DNA of 64,000 nt from Triglochin maritima (taxonomy: Eukaryota > Streptophyta > Magnoliopsida > Alismatales > Juncaginaceae): assembly GCA_963682175.1 (NCBI GenBank), contig OY821790.1:1128501-1192500 (forward strand), in the 5' to 3' direction. How positions within the stretch are numbered: the stretch's first letter is position 1; every line of letters starts with the position of its first letter. The translations under genes were made by a program, and so were the position numbers. The notes beneath the pieces were generated by a model, which was not told the origin of the DNA, searched no databases, and was given only the letters and a program-made list of their open reading frames with translations. Positions 34,666-48,373 of the stretch are shown here, one piece after another.

Positions 34666-35992
34666 GAAAGAAATGTGTTCTAAAAGTTTTACTTTTATAT
34701 GTCAATTATTATGAATTGAATGTGCAAACATTTTGTTCCTTGATTATGATATTCGTCTTTTGGAAGTGTTAAGGAAGATGTGCTTGGTCCTTAACCGTAA
34801 AGCTCTAAAAGATAATGGTTTGCATAAATCAAAAGTTATTCACAACCATGGTAATTAATATGAAACATTAATCACCGAGATAAGATTGTCGTGTTGGTCA
34901 TCGATTGTTGTAACTCTACAAATAATTGACGACACGAGTATATAAAAGAGGAAAAAATTACTTTTATATATTGAATAGACCTAACAAGTTAGACTATTAT
35001 GGAATTGTGTTTCGTGTCATTAATGTTTTACTGTGTCTTGGATCCTAAGATATGAGACATATATCTTTTCACTCAAGAAGTGCTTAATTTGATTATTGTC
35101 AAAAGCTATCAATGAGTGTAGTGATAAAGACAATAGTTGGTTGAACATGACTTGTGCTGGAAAAGATAGTTAGTCAAACGATTATCATTGCTCCTCTTAA
35201 TTGAGAGATGATATTAGTGGGCCTCTTGATAAAGCAAAATTATAATGTGCACAATGTAACTTGAGTTAAGTTACATAGTTATAATTAGGTTAAAAAGATC
35301 AAGAAATGAATATAATACAAAGATGACACATTTCTACTTTGTATATATTCTTAATATCATGAGGCAAGGAACGGACACAAGTGGTGCACTTACATCACTA
35401 AATGGATCGTGTTTTGGTTCGGGTGGAACAAAGACATCTATGTCAATTGGGTAACTATAATGTGTAGCTATATACCGCTTATAGTTTGAGATATTAAGTG
35501 TTTAATATATCTGCCAATTTGGCTTAGATCCTCCTATAGGTCACACCACAAAACTCGGAAACAGGAGGCTTGATTTTAAGTTCATATGATGTCTCGAGTT
35601 TCATGTGAAAAATGTGACACATGTGGTGAATTAATTAAAATCAATATGTCATGAGAATTGACATAATTAGAATCAAAATAAATTCATATGAGGTGTATAT
35701 ATTATGGGGTGTAATAATTTAATATTACATATGATAATATATTACATAAGATGTGAATTTGCTAAAAACTCCAAAAGATCAAATTTTATTGGAAATAAAT
35801 CCAAAATTTGACAAAGGCAAAATCGGATTCACACACGGTGAACCGTTCAAGGTTCGGTCGACCGAGGTATCTTCGGATCGGTTAACCGAATGAGGAACGG
35901 GTAAACACAATTGATTGACCAAGATTGTCTAGAGTTCCTGGACAATCGGGTTCGGTTAACCGATTGGAAACGGTCAACCGAAAAGAGGTATT

Positions 35993-38143
35993 TGTAGGAT
36001 TTCGTGTCCCTATGTATGTATATATTTTAAATTTTTAATATAACATACAAGATCGATTTTCATATTTTCAACAATTTTTGTACATCTATTTGTGTTTTAT
36101 TCTAATAACATGCAACCTACATTTATTAAAATAATCCACAAAGATAGAATCATACCTAAAGGTTCTCTAAAATCTTTTTGAAGATCCGGAGTCGCGTCGC
36201 CCGCTGAATCGTCCACAGAATTGCCTCCGAGTGTTCACCAAACTCTAAACAAGGTTAGAGAGAAAGGAGTTAGCCAATCAATTTCTAACAATGTTTATAA
36301 TCAAGCTAATAACCCCTCTTTAAGTCTCCTGAGATTCTAATCTCCAAACTTATTTTACTAAGAGGAATTTCGTGGTGATTAGGGAGAGATTAATGAGAGA
36401 AAGATTTTTGCATTAGTTTTAAAACAAATAGGAATATGTGCCCTTTTATAGGCTCCTAAAATATTCTTATCAAGAGCTATTATTTAGCCATGATCTCTTG
36501 TTTTTCTCTCCTAAAATTAATCTCTAAATTCCACTTAATCACCCACAAAAAACGTTTTAATTAAATCTGGAATTATTTCACCCATGATTTAATTAATCTC
36601 TTAATAATTCAGGCAGAATCGTTCTTGTTCGGTAGACTGAGTATTATTCGGTCAACCGAACCATTCGGTTATAACACGTGTTCGGTGCACCGTGAGCTAG
36701 ACGGTCGACCGAATCTGTATGAGAAAAATTCCCAAGAATAATTCGGACGAACCACGTCTTGTAATTGGTTTACCTTTGACCCACCAAAATCGCTCCTGGA
36801 ACATAGTCATCGGATGACCGGGACACCTTCGGTCTACCGAAAATACTACTTCCCGGTTGACCGTTTCCAATCGGTTAACCGAACCCGATTGTCCAGGCAC
36901 TATGGGCAATCTCGGTCAACCAATTGCGCTTACCCGTTCCCTGTTCGGTTACCCGTTCCCTGTTCGGTTAACCGATCACGTGTTTGACCCCGATTTTACC
37001 TTTATCAAATTTTGGATTTATTTCCAACAAAATTTGATCTTTTGGGGTTTTTAGCAATTCACATCCTATATATGTTATCATATGTAATATTAAATTATTA
37101 CACCCCATAATATATACCTCATATGAATTTATTATGATTCTAATTATGTTAATTCTCATAACATATTGATTTTAATTAATTCACCACATGTGTCCCATTT
37201 TCACAAGAAACCCGACACATCATATGAACTTAAAATCAAACATCTTGTTTCCCAATTTTGTGGTGTGACCTATGGGAGGATCTAAGCCTAATTGGCAGTG
37301 ATATTAAACACTTAATATCTCAGACTATAAGCGGTATCTAGCTACACATTATAGTCACCCAATTAGCATAGATGTCTTTGTTCCACCTGAACTAAAACAC
37401 GATCCATTTAGTGATGTAAGTGCACCACTTGTGTCCGTTCCTTGCCTCATGATATTAAGAATATATACAAAGTAGAAATGTGTCATCTTTGTATTATATT
37501 CATTTCTTGATCTCTCTAAGCTAATTATAACTATGTAACTTAACTCAAGTTACATTGTGCACATTATAATTTTGCTTTATCAAGGGGCCCACTAATATCA
37601 TCACTCAATTAAGAGGGGCAATGATAATCGTTTGACTAGCTTTTTTTCCAGCACAAGTCATGCTCAACCAACTATTGTCTTTATCACTACACTCATTGAT
37701 AACTTTTGACAATAATCAAATTAAGAACTTCTTGAGTGAAAAGATATAAGTCTCATATCTTAGGATCCAAGACACAGTAAAAATATTAATGACACGAAAC
37801 ACAATTCCATAATGTTTTACTTGTTAGGTCTATTCAATATATAAAAGTAATCTTTTCCTCTTTTATATACTCGTGTCGTCAATTATTAGTAGAGCTACAA
37901 CAATCGATGATCAACACGACAATCTTATCTCGGTAATTAATGTTCCATGTTAATTACCATGATTGTGAATAATTTTTCATTTATGTAAACCATTATCTTT
38001 TAGAGCTCTACAGTTAAGGACCAAACGTATCTTCCTTAACACTTCCAAAAGACGAATACCATAATCAAGGAACAAAATGTTTGCACATTCAATTCATAAT
38101 AATTGTCATATAAAAGTAAAACTTTTAGAACACATTCCTTTCA
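35993..38143 (-). repeat. 3' LTR of the inner Copia element
   Basis: 2151 bp, plus-strand ends TGTAGGATTTCG and ...CATTCCTTTCA. Relative to the other LTR it has a short rearranged stretch near 36930-36980, where a cggttacccgttccctgtt unit is duplicated and about 35 bp are lost. Confidence 0.88.
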
Positions 38144-38156
38144 ATCTCCCACTTGT
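38144..38156 (-). promoter_or_regulatory. polypurine tract of the inner Copia element
   Basis: On the minus strand CAAGTGGGAGAT directly precedes the LTR start TGAAAGG. This is the usual Copia arrangement. Confidence 0.75.
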
Positions 38157-38224
38157 TATCAAAGTTTTCTCTCACATACATTCTCAATGTATAAAACAAT
38201 AATAACTAGGGTAACCCTCTCTAA

Positions 38225-41200
38225 TCACTCATCAAGCCAATCTACATGGTTCCTCAGACCCATGGACTCGAAATGCATTTCGCCCTTGGCTTGGGATAAG
38301 GGTTTGGTGAATGGATCAGCTGTGTTGCTGTTTGTGTCCACCCATAACAGATTTATTTTGCCCTCGTCGATGAAGTCACGTGTGACAAAGTACTTTCGAT
38401 CCATGTACTTCACTTTGTGGTGTGATTTGGGATCCTTGATTTGCGAAATAGATGCACTATTATCACAAAATAGCTCTATGGGTCCCTCGCACGAGGGAAC
38501 TACTCCAAGCTCTTCAAGGAACTTCTTAATCCACACTCCTTCCTTGCTCGCTTCAGTGACAGGGATTACTTCGGAAGCAGTGGTTGAGTCGGCCGTAGTG
38601 CTTTGCTTCCAACTACGCCAACTCACAGCTCCACCATTCAGAAGGAAGATGTATCCTGATTTCGATCTTCTATCGTCGGGATCACTCATGAAACTCGCAT
38701 CCGAATAGCCCTCGGCTATTAACTCCCTTTGTCCTCCATAAACAAGAAACTTATCTTTGGTCCGGTTAAGGTACCTCAGAATATTCTTGACCGCAGTCCA
38801 ATGCTCAGGACCTGCGTTGGATTGGTGACGACTTGTCACGCTTAGAGCATACGAGACATCGGGTCTTGTGCAAGTCATCGCGTACACGATCGATCATATT
38901 GCCGAAGCATAAGGGATATCTTTCATGTACTCCAAGTCTTTTTACATGATTCAGCACGTTGAGACTTCTTGAGTTGCACACCCATACTCATTGGCACACT
39001 GCCCTTTTTGGAGTTGTTCATGCTGAACCTTTCCAAGACCTTGCCAATGTATGTACGTTGACTTAGGTCAATGAGTCTACGAGATCTATCTCTATATATC
39101 TTGATCCCCAAGATGTATTGAGCCTCACCCATATCTTTCATCGAAAATGCAGATTTCAATGAACTTCTCATTTGCTCAAGCAAAGGTATATGATTTCCCA
39201 TGAGGAGTATGTCATCGACATATAAGATCAAGAACACTATGTGGCTCCCACTAACCTTCTTGTATATACAAGCTTGCATACTTTCTCGCTATTCTTTGGA
39301 TCTTCAAAACCTTGAGGTTGTACCATGTACACATCCTCCTCCAAGTTCCCATTAAGGAACGCCATTTTGACATCCATATCTCATAATCATGAAATGCGGC
39401 AATAGCGAGCATAATCCGAATAGACTTGAACATGGCAACCGGTGAAAAAGTTTCATCATAGTTAATTCCTTGAACTTGAGTGAAACCTTTTGCTACAAGC
39501 CACGCTTTGTAGGTTGTCAAGTTGCCATCCATGTCCATCTTCCTCTTGAAAACTCATTTATTTTGAATGACATTTTTCCCTTGAGTAAGGTCAACCAAGT
39601 TCCACACTTGATTATTATACATGCATTCTATTTTGGATTTCATGACCTTGAGCCATAGTTTGGAGTCCTTTCTTTCCATTGCTTCTTGAAAGGTCGAGGG
39701 ATCATCGGTATCTAGTACCATGATCTTATGAAGTCTCAAATACATATCAGGTTTCTTCCTTTCCCTCGTTGACCTTCTAAGTTCTTTTGGTTCTACGTGT
39801 ACTTCTCGAACTTCTTCCACAATTTCTTGTGGAATTGGTTCGTGTTCGATTCTCGAACGTACACTAGGTGGGGAGGATTGAGTTTCTCTCACAATTTCTT
39901 GCGAATGTCTCTCACTCACGCTCCCACTAACCAAAGGAATCTCGGTTGGGCCTTCATGATCTTCAATGTTACCATTCATATCATGATCTTGTAGAATATC
40001 TTGAGTTTCCTCAAGCACACTCTACTCCCACTACTTTTTATTCTTTCCAGAAATTCTTTTTCCAGAAATACGGCATCCCTCTCTACAATCACGCGATTGG
40101 AGGTTATATGCCAAAAGTAGTATCCTTTTGTCTCACTAGGATAACCTATAAAGAAGCACTTATCCGCTTTTGGTTAAAGTTTAGTCGACATCAATCTCTT
40201 GACGTAGGCCTCACAACCCCAAATCTTGAGAAAATTGAGCTTAGGTGTTTTACCACTACATAGCTCATAAGGCGTTTTCTCTACGGATTTGGATGGAACA
40301 TTATTTAGTGTGTAAGCCGCAGCTTCTAGTGCATAACTCCAAAAGTAAAGCGGCAATTCAGCTTGACTCATCATTGATCGAACCATGTCGAGTAATGTCC
40401 TATTCCTCCTTTCGGATACCCCATTCCACTGAGGTGTACCGGGAGGGGTGAGTTGTGGTACAATACCACACTCTTTTAGGAATGAGTCAAATTCGGTACT
40501 TAAGTACTCACCTCCACGATCCGTTCGTAGAGACTTGATTTTCTTGTTGAGTTGGTTCTCTATTTCATTCTTGAATTCCTTGAACTTGTCAAAGGATTCA
40601 CTTTTGTTTATCATTAGATAAATATAGCCATAACGACTATAGTTATCCGTGAACGTAATGAAGTACCTGAAACCATCTCTTGCACTAGTACTCATCGGAC
40701 CACATACATCGGAATGTATCAAATCCAACAAGTCATTTGCACTCGGTCCTTTCTTCTTGAAAGGCCTCTTGGTCATTTTGCCCATTAGGCAAGGTTCGCA
40801 CGTCTCCAATGATTTAAAATCAAATTGACCAAGAAGGTTAGCTTCTTGCAATTTCTTGATGCGTTTTCATTTATGTGACCAAGACGATAGTACCACAAGA
40901 GTGTATCATTCACGTGAGTAGTTTTAAGTCTTTTGTTATTGATGTTTAAGATTTGTTTATTATTCAATTCAAGCAAATAGAGACCATTCCTTACGAATGC
41001 ATTTGCATAGAAAATACCATTCTTCGATATACACAAGCAAGAATTTGAAATATTTATATTAAAATTATCCATATCCAAACATGATACAGAAATAATGTTC
41101 TTGCTAATCGAAGGCACATAATAAACATTCCTTAAACATAAATTTAAACCACTAGATAATTGAAGCTCCACAGAACCTTGTGCAATTGCAGCAACGCTTG

Positions 41201-42227
41201 CACCATTTCCGACCTTCAAAATCATCTCGTTTTTCACGGGTTCCTTCCTATCCTTTAGTAGCTGCACATTAGAGATTATGTGAGCACAAGATCCGGTATC
41301 AATTACCCAATCATGGATAGAGGTGGCTAAATTTATTTCAATAACAAATATACTTTTGGCCTTTTTGGGGCGCTTACGTTCAATCACTCAATTGTCAAGG
41401 TCTTCCTTGTACTTGGGGCAATTTGGCCGGATGTGTCTCTTTTCACCGCAGTGAAAGCACTCCGTATTGGGAGTCAGAGATTTCAGAGATTTTCCCCTTG
41501 AGGCACTCGCAGGAGCACCTCCTACTCCCTTGCTCTTGATTGACGTATTTTTGGTGAATTTGCCTTTACCTTTGGTGATCTTCTTGCTCCCTCCATGGAC
41601 GGCTAGGACGTGCTTGTCCCGACCCTTGCCCATGTCAACTTCAGCCGTTTTGAGAACGTTGTGAAGTTCCTCAAGACTCACCCCTTTCTTACGCACATGA
41701 TAGTGCATGATGAAGTCCTTGTAGGACGGGGCTAGAGAGCCAAGAATCAAATCTTCCGCAATGTCATCGGGCATCGGGGAAGAGAGCTTCGACAACTTCT
41801 CAAGGTATCCTTGCATCGTGAGAAAATGCATGGATACTGATGTTCCCTCCGCCATGTGGCACCTTGTGAGTGCGATGGTGGTCTTATAACGTTCTTTTCT
41901 AGCACTATCCATAAACATCTTTGTTAAAGCTTCCATGGTCTTCTTGGGTTTTGATTCCAAGTATTTCGCCTGAAGCGAGTCGCCCATGGAGGCTAACATT
42001 AGACCGTGAACCTGGTTCTCTTGGTCTTCTCACTTGGCTTTTGCCTCTCTCTCGCTATCGGTTGCCCTCTCATTCAATTTTGGGATTTCACCATCCAAAA
42101 TATGAGACAGTTTCTCAAACTTTAACACGATATTGAGCTTGAGTTGCCACCTTATGAAGTTTGAGCCATAATTTGTCAAATGATGTTTTTCAATCATAGA
42201 TCGCACAATAGGTTGAATATTCGACAT
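38225..42227 (-). pseudogene. gag-pol of the inner Copia element, multiple lesions
   Basis: Gag begins MSNIQPIVRSM at 42227. In-frame TGA codons lie near 42030 and 41388. A CCHC-like knuckle with CFHCGEKRH is near 41440. A protease-like motif WVIDTGSCAHI is near 41310. A one-base loss near 40860 shifts the frame before the integrase, whose core motifs HSDVCGP, RTDRGGEYLS and NGVSERRNR are readable. A TAA interrupts after it (near 40173). Reverse transcriptase (YVDD at 39211-39222) and RNase H (SDASFMSDPDDRRSKSG) follow across further breaks near 39540, 39250 and 38900. It cannot supply its own proteins. Confidence 0.88.
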
Positions 42228-43688
42228 TTCTACAAAATAAATTATATGAGATTTAATGTCAATTTTATGTTTTAAAAACAATACTGCAAATAAATAAAAA
42301 ATTGTCCTTAAATGCAGCAATCCAAGATCCTATCAATTATAACATAAACTAGCTAAGGGCTATCGGGTATATTATAAAATCAAGGTAAGAAAACATTTTT
42401 CTAATCATAACCATTTCGAAATATCGCAACATTTGCATTTTCAAACTCTTATGACTCTTGTCGTTTTAATTAGGAGGGAATATGACCAATCCTCGTAAGA
42501 AAAACTCTCTTTCCCAAAACCGAGCTAGGGCTCCGGGTCATGTTAAGAAAACTTATTTCATTTGATACGAGATACGTTTATCCATTGTATTCACAAACAA
42601 ATATACTTGGTGTCCGCTGAGGGCGAATCACACCTCGTATATCTATTCGTGGCACAATAATAGACAACCTTATATCTCCCACTATTCCCAAAGATGGAGG
42701 AAGTCATCCCCCGCTAAGGGCGAGCAGAATATCCCTCGATCGATGGCTGCTAGTGGATGAAATAAGAAAGAAAGATACTCTTAATTTTTGGTTGGACAAT
42801 TTAAACATTTATATGTGATTTTACAATTTAGGTGATCATGCATATTTATCATTTATATACATCCTAACATTCATCCATACAATCACATATATATCAAGCA
42901 CACATACATAAATAAATTCATTCACACAAACATTGCGTGAGTTTATATGTTCCCGCGTCCTTGATCCTTGATCCTTGCGCTTCGTCAGCGTCTTCCTCTT
43001 GTACCATGGATGTTGATATTGCAAAAATATAAACATGCATCTCTCAATTTTGAAAATTGTCTAGTGCGAGTCCTATGTAAAAATCCTCTCACATGCATGC
43101 ATATACATAGAAATAAATTTGGCTTTTACATACATAAGCCCCTGTGATTGAATAATAATAACATACACATTCATTCATTAACACATAACTTCGAAAGAAC
43201 ATATAAACTCACATATCCCTGCATTAGAGAACTCGAGCAACGCATGTACATATATTATATATTACTCGATTTAGTTTATCATGCATCTCTTAAATCAAAC
43301 AATTCTAAAATCATTTCAAATCCATTAAAAATGATTTTATGCATCCATAGTTCAATTTATAAAATATTTGAACCGTTGTTTATCCAATTTCTAAAATTAA
43401 ACATTTAAAGAAAGATAAACATATGCCTTTTTCATTTTGTTGATTCCTTATGAAATAATCATTTAATTAAAACGAAAATTCTTTAAATTAGACATAAGTC
43501 TAAATCTTAATTCTAACATTCATATGATGTGTCTTAAAACATTTAAAACTATCAGAAGAATCAATTTAGAATTAAATCAACAAAACTATCGAAAACTCGA
43601 AAAAGACATAAAACAAGAATTGTTTTGATTTTAGATGGTAAACTAAAATTAATTATATAGTCTAATTGTTGAAAATATGAACTAAAAA
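42228..43688 (-). other. 5' leader of the inner Copia element
   Basis: 1.46 kb between the primer-binding site and gag, with no coding recognised. It is AT-rich with tgcatacatata-type words. Frames at 42836-43036 and 43148-43408 show no known content. Confidence 0.5.
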
Positions 43689-43699
43689 CTCTGATACCA
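43689..43699 (-). promoter_or_regulatory. primer-binding site of the inner Copia element
   Basis: Complement reads TGGTATCAGAG, one base from the LTR end at 43701. Initiator-Met tRNA type. Confidence 0.88.
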
Positions 43700-43700
43700 C

Positions 43701-45869
43701 TGTAGGATTTCGTGTCCCTATGTATGTATATATTTTAATTTTTTAATATAACATACAAGATCGATTTTCATATTTTCAACAATTTTATGTACATCTATTT
43801 GTGTTTTATTCTAATAACATGCAACCTACATTTATTAAAATAATCCACAAAGATAGAATCATACCTAAAGGTTCTCTAAAACCTTTTTGAAGATCCGGAG
43901 TCGCGTCGCCCGCTGAATCGTCCACAGAATTGCCTCCGAGTGTTCACCAAACTCTAAACAAGGTTAGAGAGAAAGGAGTTAGCCAATCAATTTCTAACAA
44001 GGTTTATAATCAAGCTAATAACCCCTCTTTAAGTCTCCTGAGATTCTAATCTCCAAACTTATTTTACTAAGAGGAATTTCGTGGTGATTAGGGAAAGATT
44101 AATGAGAGAAAGATTTTTGCATTAGTCTTAAAACAAATAGGAATATGTGCCCTTTTATAGGCTCCTAAAATATTCTTATCAAGAGCTATTATTTAGCCAT
44201 GATCTCTTATTTTTCTCTCCTAAAATTAATCTCTAAATTCTACTTAATCACCCACAAAAAACGTTTTAATTAAATCTGGAATTATTTCACCCATGATTTA
44301 ATTAATCTCTTAATAATTCAGGCAGAATCGTTCTTGTTCGGTAGACTGAGTATTATTCGGTCAACCGAACCATTCGGTTATAACACGTGTTCGGTGCACC
44401 GTGAGCTAGACGGTCGACCGAATCTGTATGAGAAAAATTCCCAAGAATAATTCGGACGAACCACGTCTTGTAATTGGTTTACCTTTGACCCACCAAAATC
44501 GCTCCTAGAACATAGTCATCGGATGACCGGGTCACATTCGGTCTACAGAAAATACTACTTCCGGTTGACCGTTTCCAATCGGTTAACCGAACCCGATTGT
44601 CCAGGCACTATGGGCAATCTCGGTCAACCAATTGCGCTTACCCGTTCCCTGTTCGGTTAACCGATCCGAAGATGCCCCGGTCGACCGAACCATGAACGGT
44701 TCACCGTGTTTGACCCCGATTTTACCTTTATCAAATTTTGGATTTATTTCCAACAAAATTTGATCTTTTGGGGTTTTTAGCAATTCACATCCTATATATG
44801 TTATCATATGTAATATTAAATTATTACACCCCATAATATATACCTCATATGAATTTATTATGATTCTAATTATGTTAATTCTCATAACATATTGATTTTA
44901 ATTAATTCACCACATGTGTCCCATTTTCACAAGAAACCCGACACATCATATGAACTTAAAATCAAACATCTTGTTTCCCAATTTTGTGGTGTGACCTATG
45001 GGAGGATCTAAGCCTAATTGGCAGTGATATTAAACACTTAATATCTCAGACTATAAGCGGTATCTAGCTACACATTATAGTCACCCAATTAGCATAGATG
45101 TCTTTGTTCCACCTGAACTAAAACACGATCCATTTAGTGATGTAAGTGCACCACTTGTGTCCGTTCCTTGCCTCATGATATTAAGAATATATACAAAGTA
45201 GAAATGTGTCATCTTTGTATTATATTCATTTCTTGATCTCTCTAAGCTAATTATAACTATGTAACTTAACTCAAGTTACATTGTGCACATTATAATTTTG
45301 CTTTATCAAGGGGCCCACTAATATCATCACTCAATTAAGAGGGGCAATGATAATCGTTTGACTAGCTTTTTTTCCAGCACAAGTCATGCTCAACCAACTA
45401 TTGTCTTTATCACTACACTCATTGATAACTTTTGACAATAATCAAATTAAGAACTTCTTGAGTGAAAAGATATAAGTCTCATATCTTAGGATCCAAGACA
45501 CAGTAAAAATATTAATGACACGAAACACAATTCCATAATGTTTTACTTGTTAGGTCTATTCAATATATAAAAGTAATCTTTTCCTCTTTTATATACTCGT
45601 GTCGTCAATTATTAGTAGAGCTACAACAATCGATGATCAAGACGACAATCTTATCTCGGTAATTAATGTTCCATGTTAATTACCATGATTGTGAATAATT
45701 TTTCATTTATGTAAACCATTATCTTTTAAAGCTCTACGGTTAAGGACTAAACGTATCTTCCTTAACACTTCCAAAAGACGAATACCATAATCAAGGAACA
45801 AAATGTTTGCACATTCAATTCATAATAATTGTCATATAAAAGTAAAACTTTTAGAACACATTCATTTTA
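43701..45869 (-). repeat. 5' LTR of the inner Copia element
   Basis: 2169 bp. The outer terminal dinucleotide on the sense strand reads TA instead of TG, as judged by aligning ...CATTCATTTTA with ...CATTCCTTTCA of the partner. Other differences are few. Confidence 0.85.
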
Positions 45870-46728
45870 GTATTTTCGGTATACCGAAGGTGACACGGTC
45901 ATCCGTAGACTATGTCCCAGGAGAAATTCTGGTAGGTGAACGGTAGACCGAGTAAAAGACGTGGTTCATCCGAATATTTCCAGGGAATTTTTCTCATGCG
46001 GGATCGGTCGACCGTCTCGCTCACGGTGCACCGTACACGTGTTAAATCGTACGGTTCGATTGACCGAGTAATACTCAGTCCACCGAACAGAACGTTTTTG
46101 CCTGAATTATGAAGAGATTAATTAAATCATGGATGGATTAATTCCAGATTTAATTAAAACATTTTTAGGGTGCTTATGTGGAAATTAGAGATTAATTTTA
46201 GGAGAGAATAAACAAGAGATCATGGCTAAAGAATATCTCTTGATATGGATGTTTTGGTAGCCTATAAAATGACACCTACTCCTACTTGTTTAAAATTAAT
46301 GCAAAAATTATTTCTCTCATTAATCTCTCCTCTAATCACCACGAAATTCTCTTAGTAATTTTGAGTTTAGGAGATAGAAATCTCAGGAGCTCAAAGAGGG
46401 GTTATTAGCTAGATTCTAAACCTTATTAGAGATTGATTGTCTAGCTCATTTCTCTCTAATTTTGTTTAGAGTTTGGATAACACTCTGAGGCAAATCCGTG
46501 GACGATTCAACGGGCAACACGACTCCGGATCTTCAAAAAGGTTTTAGAGAACCTTTAAGTATGATTCTACCTTTGTGGTTTATTTTAATAAATGTAGGGT
46601 TGCATGATATTAGAATAAACACAAAGCAATGTACATAAAAATTGTTTAAAATATGAAATCGATCTTGTATGTTGTATTAAAAAATTTAAAATATATACAT
46701 ACATAGGGACACGAAATCCTACAATAAT

Positions 46729-47385
46729 AATAAATTATTAATAATAACACCAACAAAAAAAGTATAATAATAAATATTAAATAAAAACAAGGCAAAATTT
46801 GATGTATTGATGTCATTTATTTACTCAACTGGTCGTTAATTTATGTGACAATAATATCCTATTCTATGATATTTTAGGTATATGTACTAATGTACCCAAT
46901 AATGACCTTGAAAAGCACCTTGATTTTCTATTTACGTTTATAAGTTTATTTAAATGGATGTGGCTAAGGAAATGTTGTCCCGCACCATGAGATGCATAAT
47001 AGTGTGATGAGTCCGATTATGTGGATAATATTTTTATTTAATTGGGTGTAAAAATTCCGAATAGGTGTCTGTTTACTCATATATAACCCAACTATAGACG
47101 TAAACATGTTGATAGTCCATATTATTATCTTTTTTAAAATATATGTACCTTTTTCCACGTGAATACGAATATAAACATTGATTTTCTAAGTTTTTGTGGA
47201 TACGAATATGAACATGGGTATGAAACTCTGAATTTTGACGGATACGATGTGTATATTTTAGGTCGATAAGCTTACAATATCCGTAGGATTTCGATGTTTT
47301 TTTCCTCCTATAACTTTAAAATTAATATTCTACTTAGGAGCGGTCACACCTATTGAATTTATCGAAATTGTCATAGTTTGTAAGG
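46729..47385. other. AT-rich spacer
   Basis: No gene seen. 47160-47290 contains degenerate ggatacgaatatgaa repeats like those at 16980-17110. Confidence 0.45.
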
Positions 47386-47393
47386 ATTCTTGG

Positions 47394-47927
47394 TAGGACT
47401 GTCAATTTTACACGAAACACGATTAGCGGATATTGATTGAGAATTTGAACACGATTAATAAATGGGTTGGATACGGCAACACAATTATTAAATGAGTTAA
47501 ATATGAATTTTTGCTGTAAAAACGATTAAGACACGATAAAATACGATAAGTAATCATGTAATTAGGTAGTTAGTTAGTTACTATTGTATTAAGTAGTTTA
47601 TGTTTATGTTTACTACTGTATTATGTAGTTAGTTACTACTATTTCATTTGCATGTGGTTTCTATTGATGTTATTGACTTATTGTTATCGTCTAGTACTTT
47701 TAGTGGTTGATATTTGTTTGGTACAACACTTTAAGTCTGTAACAAGTAATACTCATGTATAAATGAGTATAAATCGGTTGGATATGGCAACACAATTATA
47801 AAGGGGTTGGATACGGCAGAACTCTAGCAACACGATTATTAAATGGGTCGGATACAGCACAGCACCTAGAGCTTATATATACGACTTGACACGATCAGCA
47901 CACGACACGACACGATTGACACCCCTA
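47394..47927. mobile_element. hAT-type MITE with perfect 8 bp target duplication
   Basis: Left TAGGACTGTCAATT and right (reverse complement) TAGGGGTGTCAATC. Flanks ATTCTTGG at 47386-47393 and 47928-47935. It is 534 bp. Subterminal acacgacacgacacg on the right and repeated ggttggatacggcaacac words inside. No coding. Confidence 0.88.
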
Positions 47928-47935
47928 ATTCTTGG

Positions 47936-48373
47936 TATTTTGGCCTTTGGATTTTTGTTACCTGATCCTCTGATTTTTTATCATTACATTTTGACCATCT
48001 TAATTTTGGCTCCTCAGAATTTTGACCACTCTGAATTGAATTTTTTTCACCATAAGATTCTGATTTTATCTAAAGACTTTCTTTTTGAAACACACTTATG
48101 AAATATTTGTCCCCAATTTCTAAAACCCTTTGGCACAACCTTGCTTGAAGCAATCTCATACATTGTTACCAAAGAGTTGGTATGATTTCTATAATATTTT
48201 TTGTGGGAATTGCTTGTGCCACCGATAATCAAAATTGACTTTATACCATCTGAAAGTAACTATTTGGCATAATGTCAAAGAAAAATCAAAAACGTATCCT
48301 AACGTCATTAACTTTTTTCCAATGTTATGTCGTTACTAAACTGTTAACTTCTTCGTTAATGTGTCGTTACTTA
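47936..48373. other. spacer, nothing recognised
   Basis: A 71-codon frame spanning the MITE edge (47886-48101) has no recognisable content. Confidence 0.4.

Larger units (their letters stand above)
35993..45869 (-). mobile_element. full-length Copia element (Angela/Tork-like), inner copy, coding-dead
   Basis: The element is 9877 bp on the minus strand with LTRs 35993-38143 and 43701-45869. It is flanked by GTATT (35988-35992 and 45870-45874), a perfect target duplication generated within the outer LTR. A primer-binding site lies beside the right LTR and a polypurine tract beside the left LTR. The gag-pol coding has several stops and frameshifts. Large LTRs and domain order suggest the Angela/Tork group; this was not tested by phylogeny. 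Confidence 0.92.
34666..46723 (+). mobile_element. solo Copia LTR (outer copy) interrupted by a same-family element
   Basis: The LTR is in two parts, 34666-35992 and 45875-46723 (2176 bp together), reading TGAAAG...CCTACA on the plus strand. The whole is flanked by a perfect 5 bp duplication ATAAT (34661-34665 and 46724-46728), so no internal domain was left outside. Both parts align in reverse complement with the inner element's LTRs. The outer copy is more diverged than the inner LTRs are from each other, consistent with being older. Confidence 0.88.

Noticed and set aside
38103..38708. 201-codon plus-strand open frame
   Set aside because: It lies antisense to the RNase H region of the inner Copia element; the minus-strand product is recognisable and this one is not.
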